The translations under genes were made by a program, and so were the position numbers. The notes beneath the pieces are model-generated. The model saw only the letters and a list, made by a program, of their open reading frames with translations, was not told the origin of the DNA and did no database searches. Shown here piece by piece: positions 47,151 through 58,467 of a stretch of DNA of 64,000 nucleotides; the stretch's first letter is position 1; every line of letters starts with the position of its first letter. Source of the stretch: Laccaria trichodermophora (lineage: Eukaryota > Basidiomycota > Agaricomycetes > Agaricales > Hydnangiaceae); NCBI GenBank assembly GCA_018417955.1, contig JACTVC010000001.1, positions 248,001 through 312,000 on the forward strand, in the 5' to 3' direction.

Positions 47151-47828
47151 ATGGCTACCAAGAAGGCTGCAGAATCAACTCTTTATCACCTCAGTCCAAA
47201 GGGTTTTTGGAAGAAATTTCGCGAGTTTTATACAATCTTTCTTTCCTCACCCCCGCTAACATTTAGTATACAGGCGACGTTGTCGTCGTAAACCCAGAAA
47301 TTTCGTCTGGTCTCCCTTTGGCAAATCTCAACCGTTGGCCCCCACCAGCCTCACGTCCGGAAAAGTACTCTACCCCTGCCACCAAAGGTTCTTCTTCTTT
47401 TCTTGTATTCTCTTCGCCCAATTCAACTTTCATAGCTTCTGACCCTGCCGAGAATCCATACTGGAAACGCGATGTTCGACGTGCATATCCACAACTCTCC
47501 GTCGTCACTCAGTCTGAACTCTCTTCCTTGCTAATCGCACATTCTTCACCTCCTCAAGTGTATGTCTCCACCAACGTTTATTATATCCATCTGCTTACGC
47601 ACCTCCAGTGCGGCGCCTGTTGAAGGACAGACAGAGGTACCCGTAGTTGCCCAGAAAACCCCCGAGCTCTCCGAAGCTATTGCCACCATTACCGGAGCTA
47701 CAAAGGTCTACTCGGAATCAAAGCTTCCCCCAGCCTTGCCTATTCCTTACAAGCGATGGGTGCCCCAGCTATCGCCCAATGCTCCCCATGATCAGTTTGC
47801 CTACTTCCCCATGTCACTATACCGGTAG
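47151..47828 (+). CDS. complex I accessory subunit, 21.3 kDa (NUZM-like)
   Basis: Starts MATKKAAESTLYHLSPKGFW. Segments are VVVNPEISSGLPLANLNRWP and PPASRPEKYSTPATK, an intron (GTTCTTCTTC...TTTCATAG), then ASDPAENPYWKRDVRRAYPQ and LSVVTQSELSSLLI. A third exon leads to PYKRWVPQLSPNAPHDQF and AYFPMSLYR at the stop. The order SSGLPL, NPYWKRD, RRAYPQLSVV fits the fungal NADH:ubiquinone oxidoreductase 21.3 kDa subunit called NUZM. This peripheral matrix-arm accessory protein has no catalytic role. Identification rests on remembered family motifs, so the exact subunit name is tentative. The next gene starts 45 bp downstream. Confidence 0.65.
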
Positions 47829-47873
47829 TAGCCTATTAGACCATCAGTATTAAACAACCGTAAACACGAAATA

Positions 47874-49400
47874 TGTCTGTCCCACCACCATCTGTGGCAG
47901 TTGGTTCGTCTGCTGAGGCTCAAGCAGCTGCGTTCGCAGATGATCCACGGTGAGCATATACATTAACGAGCCTTGTATTTGTAGCAGCAATCTTGACCTC
48001 TCTACCAGCATCTACTTCTCCAAAACCGCGGGTACATGGCGATATGAACAGGACGATGACACAGAACTGGAATACGACCCCTCCAACGCTGTCTGGGTTC
48101 CATTGGTGCGCCACTAACATCCACAACCCAACAAAATTATATATACCGCAAACACAGGTTGACGAAGATCTCATCAAGAATCAACAAGCTGCGTATTCCA
48201 TCGCCGGTGTAGACGAAGAGGTGGGCAAGACTTGTTCATGTCTACCACCCCGTGCTCACGCATCTAGACACCTGCGGCTCCAGTCCTCAAGAGAGAAAAC
48301 AAGAAACGGAAAGTGGAGGATTATACCTCCGCCACCCCATTGACGGCAGCCGGACCCTCCATCAAACGAGGCAAGAACGACAAGAGGGACAAGCCTCCAG
48401 CCGAACGTAAATCGAAAAATACCGCTGTTTACGTCACCGGCCTGCCTCTCGATACCGAGCAGGACGAACTCATCGAACGTTTCTCGAGATGTGGTGTGAT
48501 CGAGGAGGATGAACAAGGAGAGCCCAAAATTAAGATGTACGCCAGGGATGATGGGTCGTTCAACGGAGAGGCGCTCGTGGTTTATTTCAAGGAAGAATCT
48601 GTCCTACTGGCCTTGAACATACTGGACGACGCAGAATTGCGATTAGGTGTGCCTTCAACGGTCATGAGAGTTACAAAGGCCGACTTTGCACACAAGAATA
48701 ACTCGACCGGTACAGGCGATCAAAGTAAGCCGAGGAAAACGGTGAATAAAAAAAAGACGACGAAACGAATTGGAAAAATGCAAAAGTATTATTGCCTTTT
48801 GAATCCTCATCCCCGTTCGGTTTAACATGGAGGACAGGAAACTGGCCGAATGGGGGGACGACGATGGTTTTGGTCCAATGCCCGATCCTGAAGATGATAT
48901 GAATGTGGCTAATAAAAACAGCCGTGTGGTTGTCCTGAAGCACATGTTTACCCTACAAGAGCTCCAGGAGGACTCTGCTTTGTTGCTTGATCTCAAGGAG
49001 GATGTCCGAGAGGAGTGTGCTTCGCTCGGAGAGGTCACCAACGTTGTACTATATGATGTGAGCAAGCATAAATTCACAACTTTATCATTCATTCACACTT
49101 TTCCACTTCAAGAAAGAACAGGATGGCATAATGACTGTCAAGTTTCGGGATACCATTAGTGCGCAAGCTTGCGTCCTGGTACGTGGATGATTTTGAACAC
49201 AAGAATGAGTCTTTTACGCTGAAAATTAGAAAATGAGTGGAAGATTTTTCGCTGGTCGTCGCATCGAAGCCGATCTTTACTCTGGAAAGCAACGGTTTAA
49301 ACGCAGCGGCGCAGGAGACGATCTGGGTGGTGAAGGGGAGGATGCTGAGAGAAAACGGCTCGATGACTTTGCTAAGTGGCTGGTCACAGAGGGCGATTAA
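47874..49400 (+). CDS. CUS2: HTATSF1/Cus2-like splicing factor with two RRMs
   Basis: Assists U2 snRNP assembly in the family. Starts MSVPPPSVAVGSSAEAQAAA. Exons give IYFSKTAGTWRYEQDDDTEL and NAVWVPLVDEDLIKNQQAAY, the typical N-terminal YF...W motifs. RRM1 reads TAVYVTGLPLDTEQDELIER, then KIKMYARDDGSFNGEALVVY. A KKKTTKR-rich linker follows. RRM2 reads RVVVLKHMFTLQELQEDSAL, DVREECASLGEVTNVVLYD, MTVKFRDTISAQACVLKMSG and RFFAGRRIEADLYSG. The R-F-F in RRM2 marks it as a U2AF-homology motif that binds tryptophan ligands in SF3b. C-terminus FAKWLVTEGD at 49400. It is convergent with the PI4-kinase gene, 102 bp apart. Confidence 0.92.
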
Positions 49401-49502
49401 TCCACGCCGACGATCATATACTTGAATGTGTCCACACGTTTTATTATTTAAGCATCCAATAAATGACCGGATTATCATCGTCCAATAAGAGAACCTCAAA
49501 AT

Positions 49503-52500
49503 TTACCAGCAAGCACAAAGGGGTTTCTTGTGTACCGTTTCCAGTCTCTGTAGGCTTGTAAGGTATGATATCAAAACTTGAGAGCAGAGATACATACTTC
49601 AGTGATCACGATACGCTTCTGGCTCTCGCCTGAAGTTTGAATCCATTCTATTCCCGCGCTGGAGAGGTTGTCTGGACGATTAAAGGGGTTTGCACTTTCA
49701 ATATGTGACGTAGATTTAGACAGAGCCACCAAGTCTTCTTCCGCTATTGAACTAGCTGACGACGAGACTTCATGCACGGTGGGTAAGGGGCTGCCGGGAG
49801 GTGAGAATGGAGATGTAGCGACTTTTGAAGACGACTCTATTGGGCGACGGGGTATGGAGATAGGTTTCGGGAGTACTGTCGATGCAACAACGCCAACATC
49901 GACCTCCTCCTCCTCGATCGTTTCACCTACGCCTAGCCGTTGTAAGCTCGCTTCTACGGCATCAAGCCGCTCCAGATGCTCCAGAACAGTGACACCAGTA
50001 GTCCCAGGGTGTACCCGTTGGAATTTGGCTGCAAAGGGAACTGGCCGAGGTGCCCCCGATGCGTCAGTCGATGTTCTACGGATTGGAGGGGGGAATTCGC
50101 TCCCAGAACTTTGACTTCGGGTCCGTCTTGGCAAAGGAACACTATTTATGGAAAGTCTTGGAGAAGATGGACTATTTGCCACTTCTTGAATAGCCTCTTC
50201 AGCAACCTCCAATTCCTCATCCCAGACAAGGACTTTCGTTCTCCGTGTTAACTCTAACGGACCTGAAATGCGTGATTGTAGCGAAAAGAGAGAAGTAGGG
50301 AGGGAAGCAATATTTACCCTCATCCTAAAAGTCAAGGTGAGCAAAGGGAAGTGGAGAATTATGAAGGACATACTGCATGCCTCAAGGACTGCACGATGTT
50401 CCAAGCTTGGCCTGCGCGGGAGGTAGATTAGACTCCCGAAAACAGATCAAGGGAGATAATGAACCTTTGATAACGGCAAGTTGTCGCTAGAAGGAGGGGA
50501 AAGTCAGAGAAATTCTTCAACAAGAAACTACCCTTACAGCAAACATCTTTGGATGAAAATCGGGATCAACTGCAAACAAGTTTTCCAGCAAAAATGTCGT
50601 TTCTTCCCACCATGACTTCGACGTGAGCAATGGTAAAAAATGATTTCTTGTCTTTTCACTGAAAGGCCGACCAATGATGCTGACAGGCAAATATAACCAT
50701 CCGTATGTGTAAGACCGCCAACCTTGTGGATGTTCATGGGGAAACGACAGTGAATTGTCAATGGCTGCGATGTGAATATGCGGGCGTCGCCTATAATCGC
50801 CGTGTGGTGTGGAAGATCCCGACGCGCCTGGTGATGAAGGTGGGTGATACGAAGCGGATGGGGTCATTGACGGCGTATGAGAAGACATCTCATTCCTCCG
50901 AAGCTCGCTCATTGCTGGCATCTCGAGGCGAACTGAGCGGGACGGTGCAACATCTACAAGGGCCTTTTCATGGTCGCCTTCACAATACTTGATCATATAA
51001 TTGTCCGCACCCCGGTCAGTGTTAAGCATGAGATAATCTGAGAAATTAGAGAAGCATTAACACCAAAGTACCACGAATGAGAAAGAGATTAACCCAGTAT
51101 GACAAGCCTTTGTTATGTGAGCAGCTATGAAACAAAGATCATGAAGTGCTCACTTTTCCAACTCCTCACGGAAGCTTTGCTGGAGAGTTTGACTCCAGTA
51201 AAATGGTCGGTGTGCACCGCCCTCCTCCGTGGCATCGTAGAGGACGCGTTCATCCTCATAATCAACATCATCGTACGCGTCCTCGGTGTCGCCTGTCTTT
51301 CCACAAACAACTTTCAAAGCGCCGAGGAAGCGTTTCGATACATTTCCCTGTCGATGTGTCGAATCGTCGAATGTATCTGCAATAGCGCGTCCTGGCCAAG
51401 GATACTTTCGCAAAAAGTCGGATGCGTCTTTGGGGAGGATATTTGAAACAGGGAAATTTCAAGCGCTGAAAACTTACCTTGATAACCATGTAAAAAGAAT
51501 TGCATGCTCCCAATTTTCTCAGGTAACGGTTTTCCTTTCTTAGCTGCGCTTCGGTCAAGCCAGTCGTAAAAGAAAGCCTAGCGAAGAAATCATAGCTGGT
51601 TCAGATCACAACGGGCCGTACGATGTCAGGAGTCCATTTACCGGGCTCGATAATGAAACAAGTTCAGTTGGGGGGACAATGTGAAGATCCAATCTTCGGT
51701 CAAGCAACGAAGCTGCAGCTTCAGAAATGTAGCTACAAAATGTAAGCCATTGGCAGACCAAGGTTAAGGCCACACAAACCTAAGATTGGGTATAAGGCAT
51801 GATCTCCCAAATGGTATGATCCACCGAAACTGTCGGTGAATCCACTTCGTAGTCTTGCAACACCTGAGTTGTGGAAACTTCTAGTTGGTAAGAAAAAAAT
51901 CTTACCTTTGGGTTTAACCGGCCGTAGGGTTCCTCGTCTTTGGGCTTGAAAACACTAACTAATGTTAACGCTGACAGGAGAAATGGGAAACAGTGACAAC
52001 TCACGCAACAGTCTGTACACGACCTCCCACTTTTGCTCGAGCGAAATATGAACCAGAAGATCCTTTCGTTATCATCTTGGGATGAATTCCTTCTGCAATT
52101 GCGTTTCTCACGGACTGAGCCAACCTGAAGACGTTTAGCTGTGAGTATTTTCCGGTGTCTGCATAGTCTGCTCACATGTCGAATGCCTGTTTCGTCATTG
52201 GGGGCTTATGATCTAAAGTCTTCACCTGTTTAGTGACCCAAAGATCAACAGGAGCTATCTGATCGAAGGGCACGAACGCACCGCTGCCCCAGAACTGGAT
52301 ATCCCAATAACCGTTGGCTCGAACACACTTCGCCAGATTTGTTTCCTCGAATGGTCAGATACCTTCTTCTTCCGTTTCACCTTTTGCGCTATAGATTCTG
52401 TCCAACTTGGAGAGATAAGCAAGTAAGATGCGCAAGATGCAAAGTCAACCAACCGTTTAAACGCATTGTCCAACTTTGTGAGGTCAATGCTCCCAGGACG

Positions 52501-52624
52501 ACTGGTGCGACGATGTCCCGGCGTCGTAGTCGTTCTGCTCGAGGAAGCCCAGCGACCCTCTCCCACGTCGGTTTCTTCTTGACTAACCAAAGGTTGGTAT
52601 TCGGAGTGGTGGGATCGAGCAGAC
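49503..52624 (-). CDS. LSB6: type II phosphatidylinositol 4-kinase (Lsb6/PI4K2)
   Basis: Makes PI4P on Golgi, endosomal or vacuolar membranes. Starts MSARSHHSEYQPLVSQEETD at 52624; a Met at 52650 is also possible. Motifs are RKQIWRSVFEPTVI, ITKGSSGSYFARAK, VFKPKDEEPYGRLNPK (ATP-binding Lys), SYISEAAASLLDRRL, LHIVPPTELVSLSSPAFFYD, LPEKIGSMQFFLHGYQDASD, LDYLMLNTDRGADNYMIKY (catalytic DRGADN) and IAAIDNSLSFPHEHPQGWRS (the metal-binding Asp). A Ser/Pro-rich C-terminal region carries LEHLERLDAVEASLQRL. A final small exon gives ITE-RLETVHKKPLCACW at 49503. The Cys residues typically palmitoylated in animal PI4K2 are not obvious. Introns are numerous. Confidence 0.9.
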
Positions 52625-53074
52625 ATGAAGTTCAAATGATGCAGAACCACTGTTGTTTACAGACCTGTGGCTGTGCCGGCCCCTTAAAGTGCTCACAAAA
52701 GGGGGCAACGTCAAACCACTTGAGTTCGACTATAGAACTAAGTATGTACTAATATTCGAGCAGACTGCGCACATTATTAAATAAATAATCAGCTTCAAGT
52801 AATGGGACAACTCGATGACATTGGACTCCTTTATTCAATCATTTAGTTGGCTCTACAATCCGAAGTGAGGTCTCCCCATCTCATCTATTGGAGACACATA
52901 AAGACGCCCGCGCGCCTTGACTTTGAACTGAACGACTCCTTCTATAAGTTATGTAGGTTATAAGTATGGCAGGATTTCGATCCATCCAGAATAAACCTAC
53001 CATCAAGTTCCTGCGTCGCTGTCTCCATTGTTCAAGGTTGTTGCGCCGGTGCAGCAGGTAATCAGGAAGGTAAG
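52625..53074. other. intergenic
   Basis: No gene seen. It should contain the PI4-kinase promoter and the SSU1 3' region (both genes on the minus strand). AT-rich around 52740-52860. Confidence 0.4.
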
Positions 53075-54509
53075 TTACAACTCGGAAAAATTAGTCGTGC
53101 TCGTCGCCGCACTGCTTCCCTTCTCGCGGGAATCGTCACCGTTTGGTGTGCCGTTGGAGTCATCGGCCAAGATGTTTGAGACAACCCATTTCAACTCCCA
53201 TAACGAGCGTAAGACGATTGACGCCCAGAGGATAAAAGTGCCAACCGCATAGATTGATCCCCACACACGGAAGGCATTTGAGCTAAATATGGTGGCTAGC
53301 TGAATGGTGAGGTTGGCGTAAACACCCTGCGGATAAAGGCACGCATAAAAGGGCTAGCTAAGGACGCGAGGAAACACAGATACGCACATTGGGAAATACC
53401 AATCCCCAAAAAGACAATTTGAAAGGTACCCGATTTTGACGAAGTGATGCTTGTATGGCTAGTAATGCGTAAAGCATCCACATTGTGGCGAGCGACCAAA
53501 GGAGAAAAGCGGCACAAATGCAAACAACTTCAATGACTTCCCCCGTCACTTTTGAATGAAGAAATTGGGAGGCAGGATTGTAAGGTAGGAGATTCTTCAG
53601 AGTCTGGCCAATCAATAAGATGGCGTAACCAGACTGGCCAGTCGGCCCAAGAGGCAGGAAAACGGAAAGAATGCTTCCTCCCTGTGGTAAGCCGTAGACA
53701 ACCAGACGAAAGAGATAGATTGTCAGAATCATAAGGGCAAGGCTTAGTCCAGTAGTGACGAGGAACGCGGCGACGACGATGGTGATAAGCGCAAAATAAG
53801 GGGAGATGTTCAACAAGGCCCTGCCCAAGACGCCACCAGACGAAGCTGCGACGATAAGTGTAACAACGGGGAGAAGCCACATGGCAGTCATTGACGAAAG
53901 GGAATGCGTTTGCCGCGTCGCCCTAAAACCAAATTGTTCGATTTTGGACCGATGTCAGAAAAGAGCGGACAAACATCATATGAACCCCAATCCAACAACA
54001 AACGAAAGCAATTACGATGTCCAACCACCAGAAAGCCCAGATGAAGTATAGGAATGCTGGACCGCCAAAACGATATTCTTCATGTATAACATCAACGGCC
54101 ACATTTATCAGAGTGGTTGCTCCCATTGGTAAACAACCAGTATATAGACTTGCGACGGGGTTTTGAAGCAATGAAGCCCAGCGATCCCTATGCGAAGTAT
54201 ACTTCACCAAAGCCATGGCAGTGAATAGGGAAAACAGCACAAGGTTGACAAAGAAAACCATGAGACTAAGAATTGTCATGAGGCGCGTTCCCGTGCCATA
54301 CGGAAAAGCGTTGAAGAGAGTGCTAATGGCCCCTGTGCCTGTGTTTCTCTGTCAAACTAGGGAAACAATTTGACACCGCAAAAAATACCCATTATTATCG
54401 CAAACAGAACGGGGTTTGTTTTTCTGCAAGAGGGGATGAAAAATGAAGGGAGAGTGAAAATTAAGCCTCACCTTGTCAAAGCCTTGACGAGGAGACCGAC
54501 TCTGGACAT
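53075..54509 (-). CDS. SSU1: Ssu1-type sulfite efflux pump (TDT/SLAC1 family)
   Basis: Plasma-membrane exporter in the tellurite-resistance/dicarboxylate transporter family. Spliced start is MSRVGLLVKALTRKTNPVLF, then AIIMGTGAISTLFNAFPYGT, using an intron GTATTTTTTGC...AAACACAG that skips an in-frame stop. About ten membrane segments follow: LMTILSLMVFFVNLVLFSLF, NPVASLYTGCLPMGATTLIN, FIWAFWWLDIVIAFVCCWIG, SPYFALITIVVAAFLVTTGL, and LPLGPTGQSGYAILLIGQTL. Late helices include FLLWSLATMWMLYALLAI. The polar tail ends STTNFSEL at 53075. In yeast Ssu1 gives sulfite resistance. A LINE remnant lies about 65 bp upstream of the start codon, so the native promoter may have been displaced. Confidence 0.88.
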
Positions 54510-54564
54510 GGTTGCTGAGAGTCAGAGTCATACTAAAGTTTGGTTGTGTATAAGTACAAGCTTA

Positions 54565-54573
54565 AATAAGGGC
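54565..54573. repeat. left 9-bp direct repeat flanking LINE remnant
   Basis: AATAAGGGC occurs here and again at 56243-56251, just after the A-rich end of the LINE remnant. This fits a target-site duplication made at insertion, though 9 bp could also match by chance. Confidence 0.5.
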
Positions 54574-56242
54574 GTTCCCGGCGTTCCGCACAAGCCAACC
54601 TACACATCAAACGGTGCGCGATCCGGCTCAACAAGCTAAGCCACTCCAGCCCGATCATCAAGAGGCTCCCCCAACCATGGAGGAAACCCGGGGACAAGAA
54701 GACACCACCACCCCTCCAACCCAGACTCAACAATAACTCGGCCACTTGTCGGCCACCAACCGAGCCATGGCCAGGACGACCAACCTACTTAACATCGCTA
54801 AGCAAACCTGTCACGCGCACGAAAGGATCCTTGTAGCTCCGTGGCGACGCACAAGTTCCAGCTTCGGAGGCCGGGTGCAGATAAACGCCTGTAAACCAGA
54901 AACGAAAGACGATGAAGAAAAGTGGAAGATGATAGAAGAACATAAAGAAAAGTACCACAAGTTATCAAAAAGGAGAGAATGCCTAATCATTTACACGGAC
55001 GGGTCCATGGTGGTGAAGAAGAGGGTTTCCCTCAGGTAGGCGCAGCGGCGGTCGGATACCACGCAGGGGAAGAGGTGTTCACGGGGAAGATGGGCATGGG
55101 GGGAAGGGCCGAGGTTTACGACGCAGAAATGGCCGGGCTAAAGATGGGGGCGGGCATGGCAACGAAGTATGTCGACAATCACCCTGAACTTCTTCCGTCG
55201 ACAACTCAGCAGCGGCAGGGGCAATATTCGATCCTAAACCACAACTGGGACAACTATACGCGGCCAAATTCCACCGAAAGATGGCCAGGTTCCTCGATAA
55301 CGACCCTACTCGCACAATCGAAATCGCATGGTGTCCAAGCCATTGCAAAATAGCAGGGAACGACAGAGCGGACGAACTAGCGACGGAGGCCACTCAACTC
55401 GCGTGGAACGCGCCAATTAGCACGTCACGGGCATTCGCACTACGGCGAGCCAAGGCGTCCACCCAATCAGCCTGGGTCCGTGACTGGCAGAAGGCACCTC
55501 GAAGAGGAAGATTTACAATATCTAACAGAATCCCTCCCTCCCTCAACCCCACCAAACACTTTGTCGCATTGAAAGACCAACGCGAAGTATTCGGGCGCCT
55601 AGTCTAGTGCCGCACCGGACACGCGTACACCGGTGAATTCCGGAGACAGTTTTTTCCTGAGAAGAGCACCAGCTGCGAGTGCGGAAGACCTGCAAACCCG
55701 AGAGCACATCATCAGAGAGTGCAACCGCTACGAAGATCACCGGAAGAAGCTGCGTAAACACAGTCGCGACCTGGCGCTCCCAGAGCTGCTGGGGACCCCC
55801 AAGGGAATAGCCGCCCTAGCCGACTTCATACGGGACTCGGGCACCTTGACATTCACAGGAGAGAAATACACGCCTAAGGGGCTTCCCTCCTTCCTCGACG
55901 AGCCAGAACCCCCCGAGAGGACGATGAGTCCGACGCCGAACCACAACACGTCCGCGCTACCCATACCCACAGACAAAACCATGCGAGCGCAGTAGCGCGC
56001 GCCCATACCTTAGCGTCGCATAGACGCAATAGACCAAGACTTCCGATCACACGGCCCTCTACCCAAAACCTTCACATTATCTGTACCCTACAGCTACACA
56101 ACGGACGTTAATGCCCACATAAGTGGTGGCCCACCAGACCTAATTACACCTAAGGGGAGCCTTACGTTCCCCGTGCGTCTTAGTCCTAGACTACTTGTTG
56201 CACGTAAATCTCGAGAAGAAAAAAGAAAAGAAAAACCTTATG
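54574..56242 (+). mobile_element. 5'-truncated LINE (non-LTR retrotransposon) remnant
   Basis: About 1.67 kb, ending in an A-rich tail (GAAGAAAAAAGAAAAGAAAAA near 56215-56235) and flanked by the direct repeat AATAAGGGC. It keeps only the 3' part of ORF2: the RNase H domain and the Cys-containing C-terminal segment. There is no reverse transcriptase or endonuclease, consistent with 5' truncation during target-primed insertion. It has several frameshifts, so it is not autonomous. It lies head-to-head with SSU1, starting 65 bp from that gene's start codon. Confidence 0.75.
54746..55995 (+). pseudogene. broken LINE ORF2, RNase H domain and C-terminus
   Basis: RNase H signatures are present in different frames. 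IIYTDGSMV (first catalytic Asp) runs into a stop at 55039. GGRAEVYDAEMAGLKMGAG (catalytic Glu) and KYVDNHPELL are in another frame. EIAWCPSHCKIAGNDRADEL (His and last Asp region) is in a third, which stops at 55607. The end (CECGRPAN, then REHIIRECNRYEDHRKKLRK and ELLGTPKGIAALADFIRDSG) resembles C-termini of fungal LINEs carrying RNase H. At least three frame breaks show it is dead. Confidence 0.8.
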
Positions 56243-56251
56243 AATAAGGGC
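56243..56251. repeat. right 9-bp direct repeat flanking LINE remnant
   Basis: Second copy of AATAAGGGC, immediately 3' of the A-rich tail and CCTTATG; see the left copy at 54565-54573. Confidence 0.5.
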
Positions 56252-56419
56252 ATACCTTGCCAACCAAGCATGACAATAAATCAAAGAGGTTTGTTTGTTT
56301 TTGTCATGTTTCAAATAAGGACGGTTGGCGCTCTCTGGTCCTGCTATCATCTACTTATGTATCAACGGCCAGTTGGTCTCACGTAACAAGGATTCCTTGA
56401 TTCCCCATTCCCTATAATA

Positions 56420-57969
56420 ATGGGTGTTCTGACCTTGTTTTCGTACCCCACAAAGTCCAAATCAATGGGTAGAGCCGGCAGCAGCCCAGAACCCCCTGAA
56501 GAGGGGAGCCCCGTTCGACTCCGTTATTTCTCTTTCCGCGCCTTTTCCTTTTCCTCTAGATGGAAGGAAGGCGACAGATCGATGACACAAGAGAAAGGCG
56601 GGAAAAAGTTGGCGGCCAAGTCATCCTCAAAACGCACGGACAAGTCTCGCGCATCAAGTTCAGAAAAGCGAGCAAAAAAAACAGCATTGTCTGTCCGTTC
56701 GATCATTATTGGTCCTTCTTCCCCCCTTTCTCCCAGACTCACTTCAGCGGTTGTGAAGCCTCAATTACTTGTCATCAAGTCCCAGCTCATGCGGCCGAAG
56801 ACAGCGAAGAAACTCATTGCTCAGTTGCGCCTTCTGCCGGCAACGGGGGAGCCAATACGAAGGACCTCCACTTATAATTCCCATGTCGTCCCGGCATCGC
56901 CCATTCACGCAGTCTGCCTGGGGCACACCGATGCAGAGGAGGACCTACTCCATTTTACTAAGTTACACGTCCCCAATACCGCCACAGGGAGCAGACGGGA
57001 AACTCTCGACGTTGTGTCAACCCCCGTTGATAAGCTAACTGACCTTTTCAACGAAATGCATATCGTTGACCTGCTAGCTGCCCCCGATCTGGGACTAGGC
57101 CAACCTGGAAACGGAAGCGGCCTATTGGCTGGTGCTGTTCCAACTGCAGAAACAGTCCTCGAAGGTGTGAAACAGATTACCCCACAATTAATGGCGTTGG
57201 GTTATGCAACAGGCAGGGCCATTCTGCCAGACCACAACGGTTAGTTCTCTGTTATACCTTTCCTGTAACTGTTTCAATAATTTTTGAATTTCGAAGGCGT
57301 CCACCCACCAACTGACCGATTGTCAGTGATCACATGTATGAAGGTCTCTCATTGCTTCATTTCGTTTTTTTTTTGACAAAGTTTAGATTGGTGGGGGCTC
57401 GAGATACTACTGCCCCCTCCGACTTTGGAATATCTCGACGTATGCACTTTCTGCCAGATTCTGATCTCGAATTTATTCAATTTTTCAGAGCGCTCAATCG
57501 GTGACAGGCTCTGTCGTGAATTTTTTGTCAGCCTTAGCCTTGATCAACAACGGAGTCCGAGAAATCCTCCCGTTCATTCGGTACATAGCTCAATACATCG
57601 ATTTTGAATGGAACGCTATCAAGCGACAAGACCAGGGCCAAGGAGTTATTTGTACAGCTACATGGTGAGTTCCACTCACCCCGACGTTTTTGGATTTACT
57701 ATATAACCCGATACATAATAGGATTATGCCAGCAGCCATGGTACGGCGTGTTGTTGATCCTTGGTTTCTGGAAATGTCACCCCACTAACGCGAATATTAC
57801 CCAGGTACCCCGTCCTTGGGACTTCCCCCCATTAACAGAACCAAGTCCGCAAAACGGTGTAACACAATTAGGTCAATTCCCCGTTGACGCACCCATTTCT
57901 TCACCGCTGACTCTTGACCTCGTTGTCGAGGCGACTATCGACGGGATGTCTCAGGGTAAAACTCGCTAA
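56420..57969 (+). CDS. unrecognised protein, intact, between two transposons
   Basis: No known domain. Open from MGVLTLFSYPTKSKS at 56420, with a second possible start at 56582 (MTQEKGGKKLAAKSSS). A basic Ser/Lys-rich head is followed by VDKLTDLFNEMHIVDLLAAP and ETVLEGVKQITPQLMALGYA. Splicing gives DHNGVHPPTDRLSVITYWWG, LEILLPPPTLEYLD-SAQSVT, GSVVNFLSALALINNGVREI, LPFIRYIAQYIDFEWNAIKR and GVICTATWIMPAAM-VPRPWD. It ends FPVDAPISSPLTLDLVVEAT...SQGKTR at 57969. Junctions are good GT-AG pairs (for example 57241, 57348 to 57387, and GTACGGCG to ACCCAG joining AAM to VPRPWD). The intact frame across about six exons argues for a functional gene of a family with several members in mushrooms, as I recall. 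A role cannot be inferred. Confidence 0.7.
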
Positions 57970-58054
57970 TCGTTCTGGCAGAAAGCTACCCTTGCAAATA
58001 AATGTCTTACAACTTCACGACTTTACGATTCCGTTTGTTATGTAAACAATTCTT

Positions 58055-58097
58055 GTGTACATATAGTCTCGATACCAGCCGTTATGGATATGTACAC
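58055..58097. repeat. 10-bp inverted repeat, 23-nt loop
   Basis: GTGTACATAT (58055-58064) and ATATGTACAC (58088-58097) are perfect inverted repeats downstream of the gene at 56420-57969. They could form a hairpin in the 3' transcript. Chance occurrence is possible. Confidence 0.4.
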
Positions 58098-58212
58098 TAT
58101 TGGGATGTAATTCCATGGTAGTAATTACCCGCTCACACATTCCAAATACTTACAGAACTTCCACAATTTCTCGGATTCGACACTGCATTCCCTTAAACAT
58201 AGCGAATTACTA

Positions 58213-58220
58213 CTATCGGA
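58213..58220. repeat. left target-site duplication of hAT element
   Basis: CTATCGGA, identical to the 8 bases at 61272-61279. An 8-bp duplication is the hallmark of hAT transposition, and perfect identity implies a fairly recent insertion. Confidence 0.92.
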
Positions 58221-58237
58221 CAGTGTTGGCTTGACCC
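58221..58237 (+). repeat. left terminal inverted repeat of hAT
   Basis: CAGTGTTGGCTTGACCC begins the element directly after the duplicated target. It pairs with the right end at 61255-61271. Confidence 0.9.
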
Positions 58238-58467
58238 CTTTGACTTGGTCAATAACCAGGGTCAAGTCAATGGTCAGTCAATGATTGACCGGTCAGTCAA
58301 AAAAAGGTCAAAGGGGTCAATGTCACGCGGTTCAAAATAGATTGATTGAATTTATAATGTACCTTGGAGGCTTGAAAGAGGTCCTATGCGACGCCACTGT
58401 ACCTGTAGCAGCAGATGTAGAATTTTTAACTTGACATTGACATTTTCTGTCTGAACGCTGTATCTAC

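Noticed and set aside
49668..50114. 148-residue plus-strand open frame antisense to the PI4-kinase
   Set aside because: It mirrors the low-complexity C-terminal region of the kinase gene and has no motif of its own.
57604..57969. 121-residue separate gene MNGTLSSDKTRAKELF
   Set aside because: Its first part is a frame-shifted read of an exon and intron of the gene at 56420-57969. Its last part (VPRPWDFPPLTEPSPQNG) is the true final exon of that gene.
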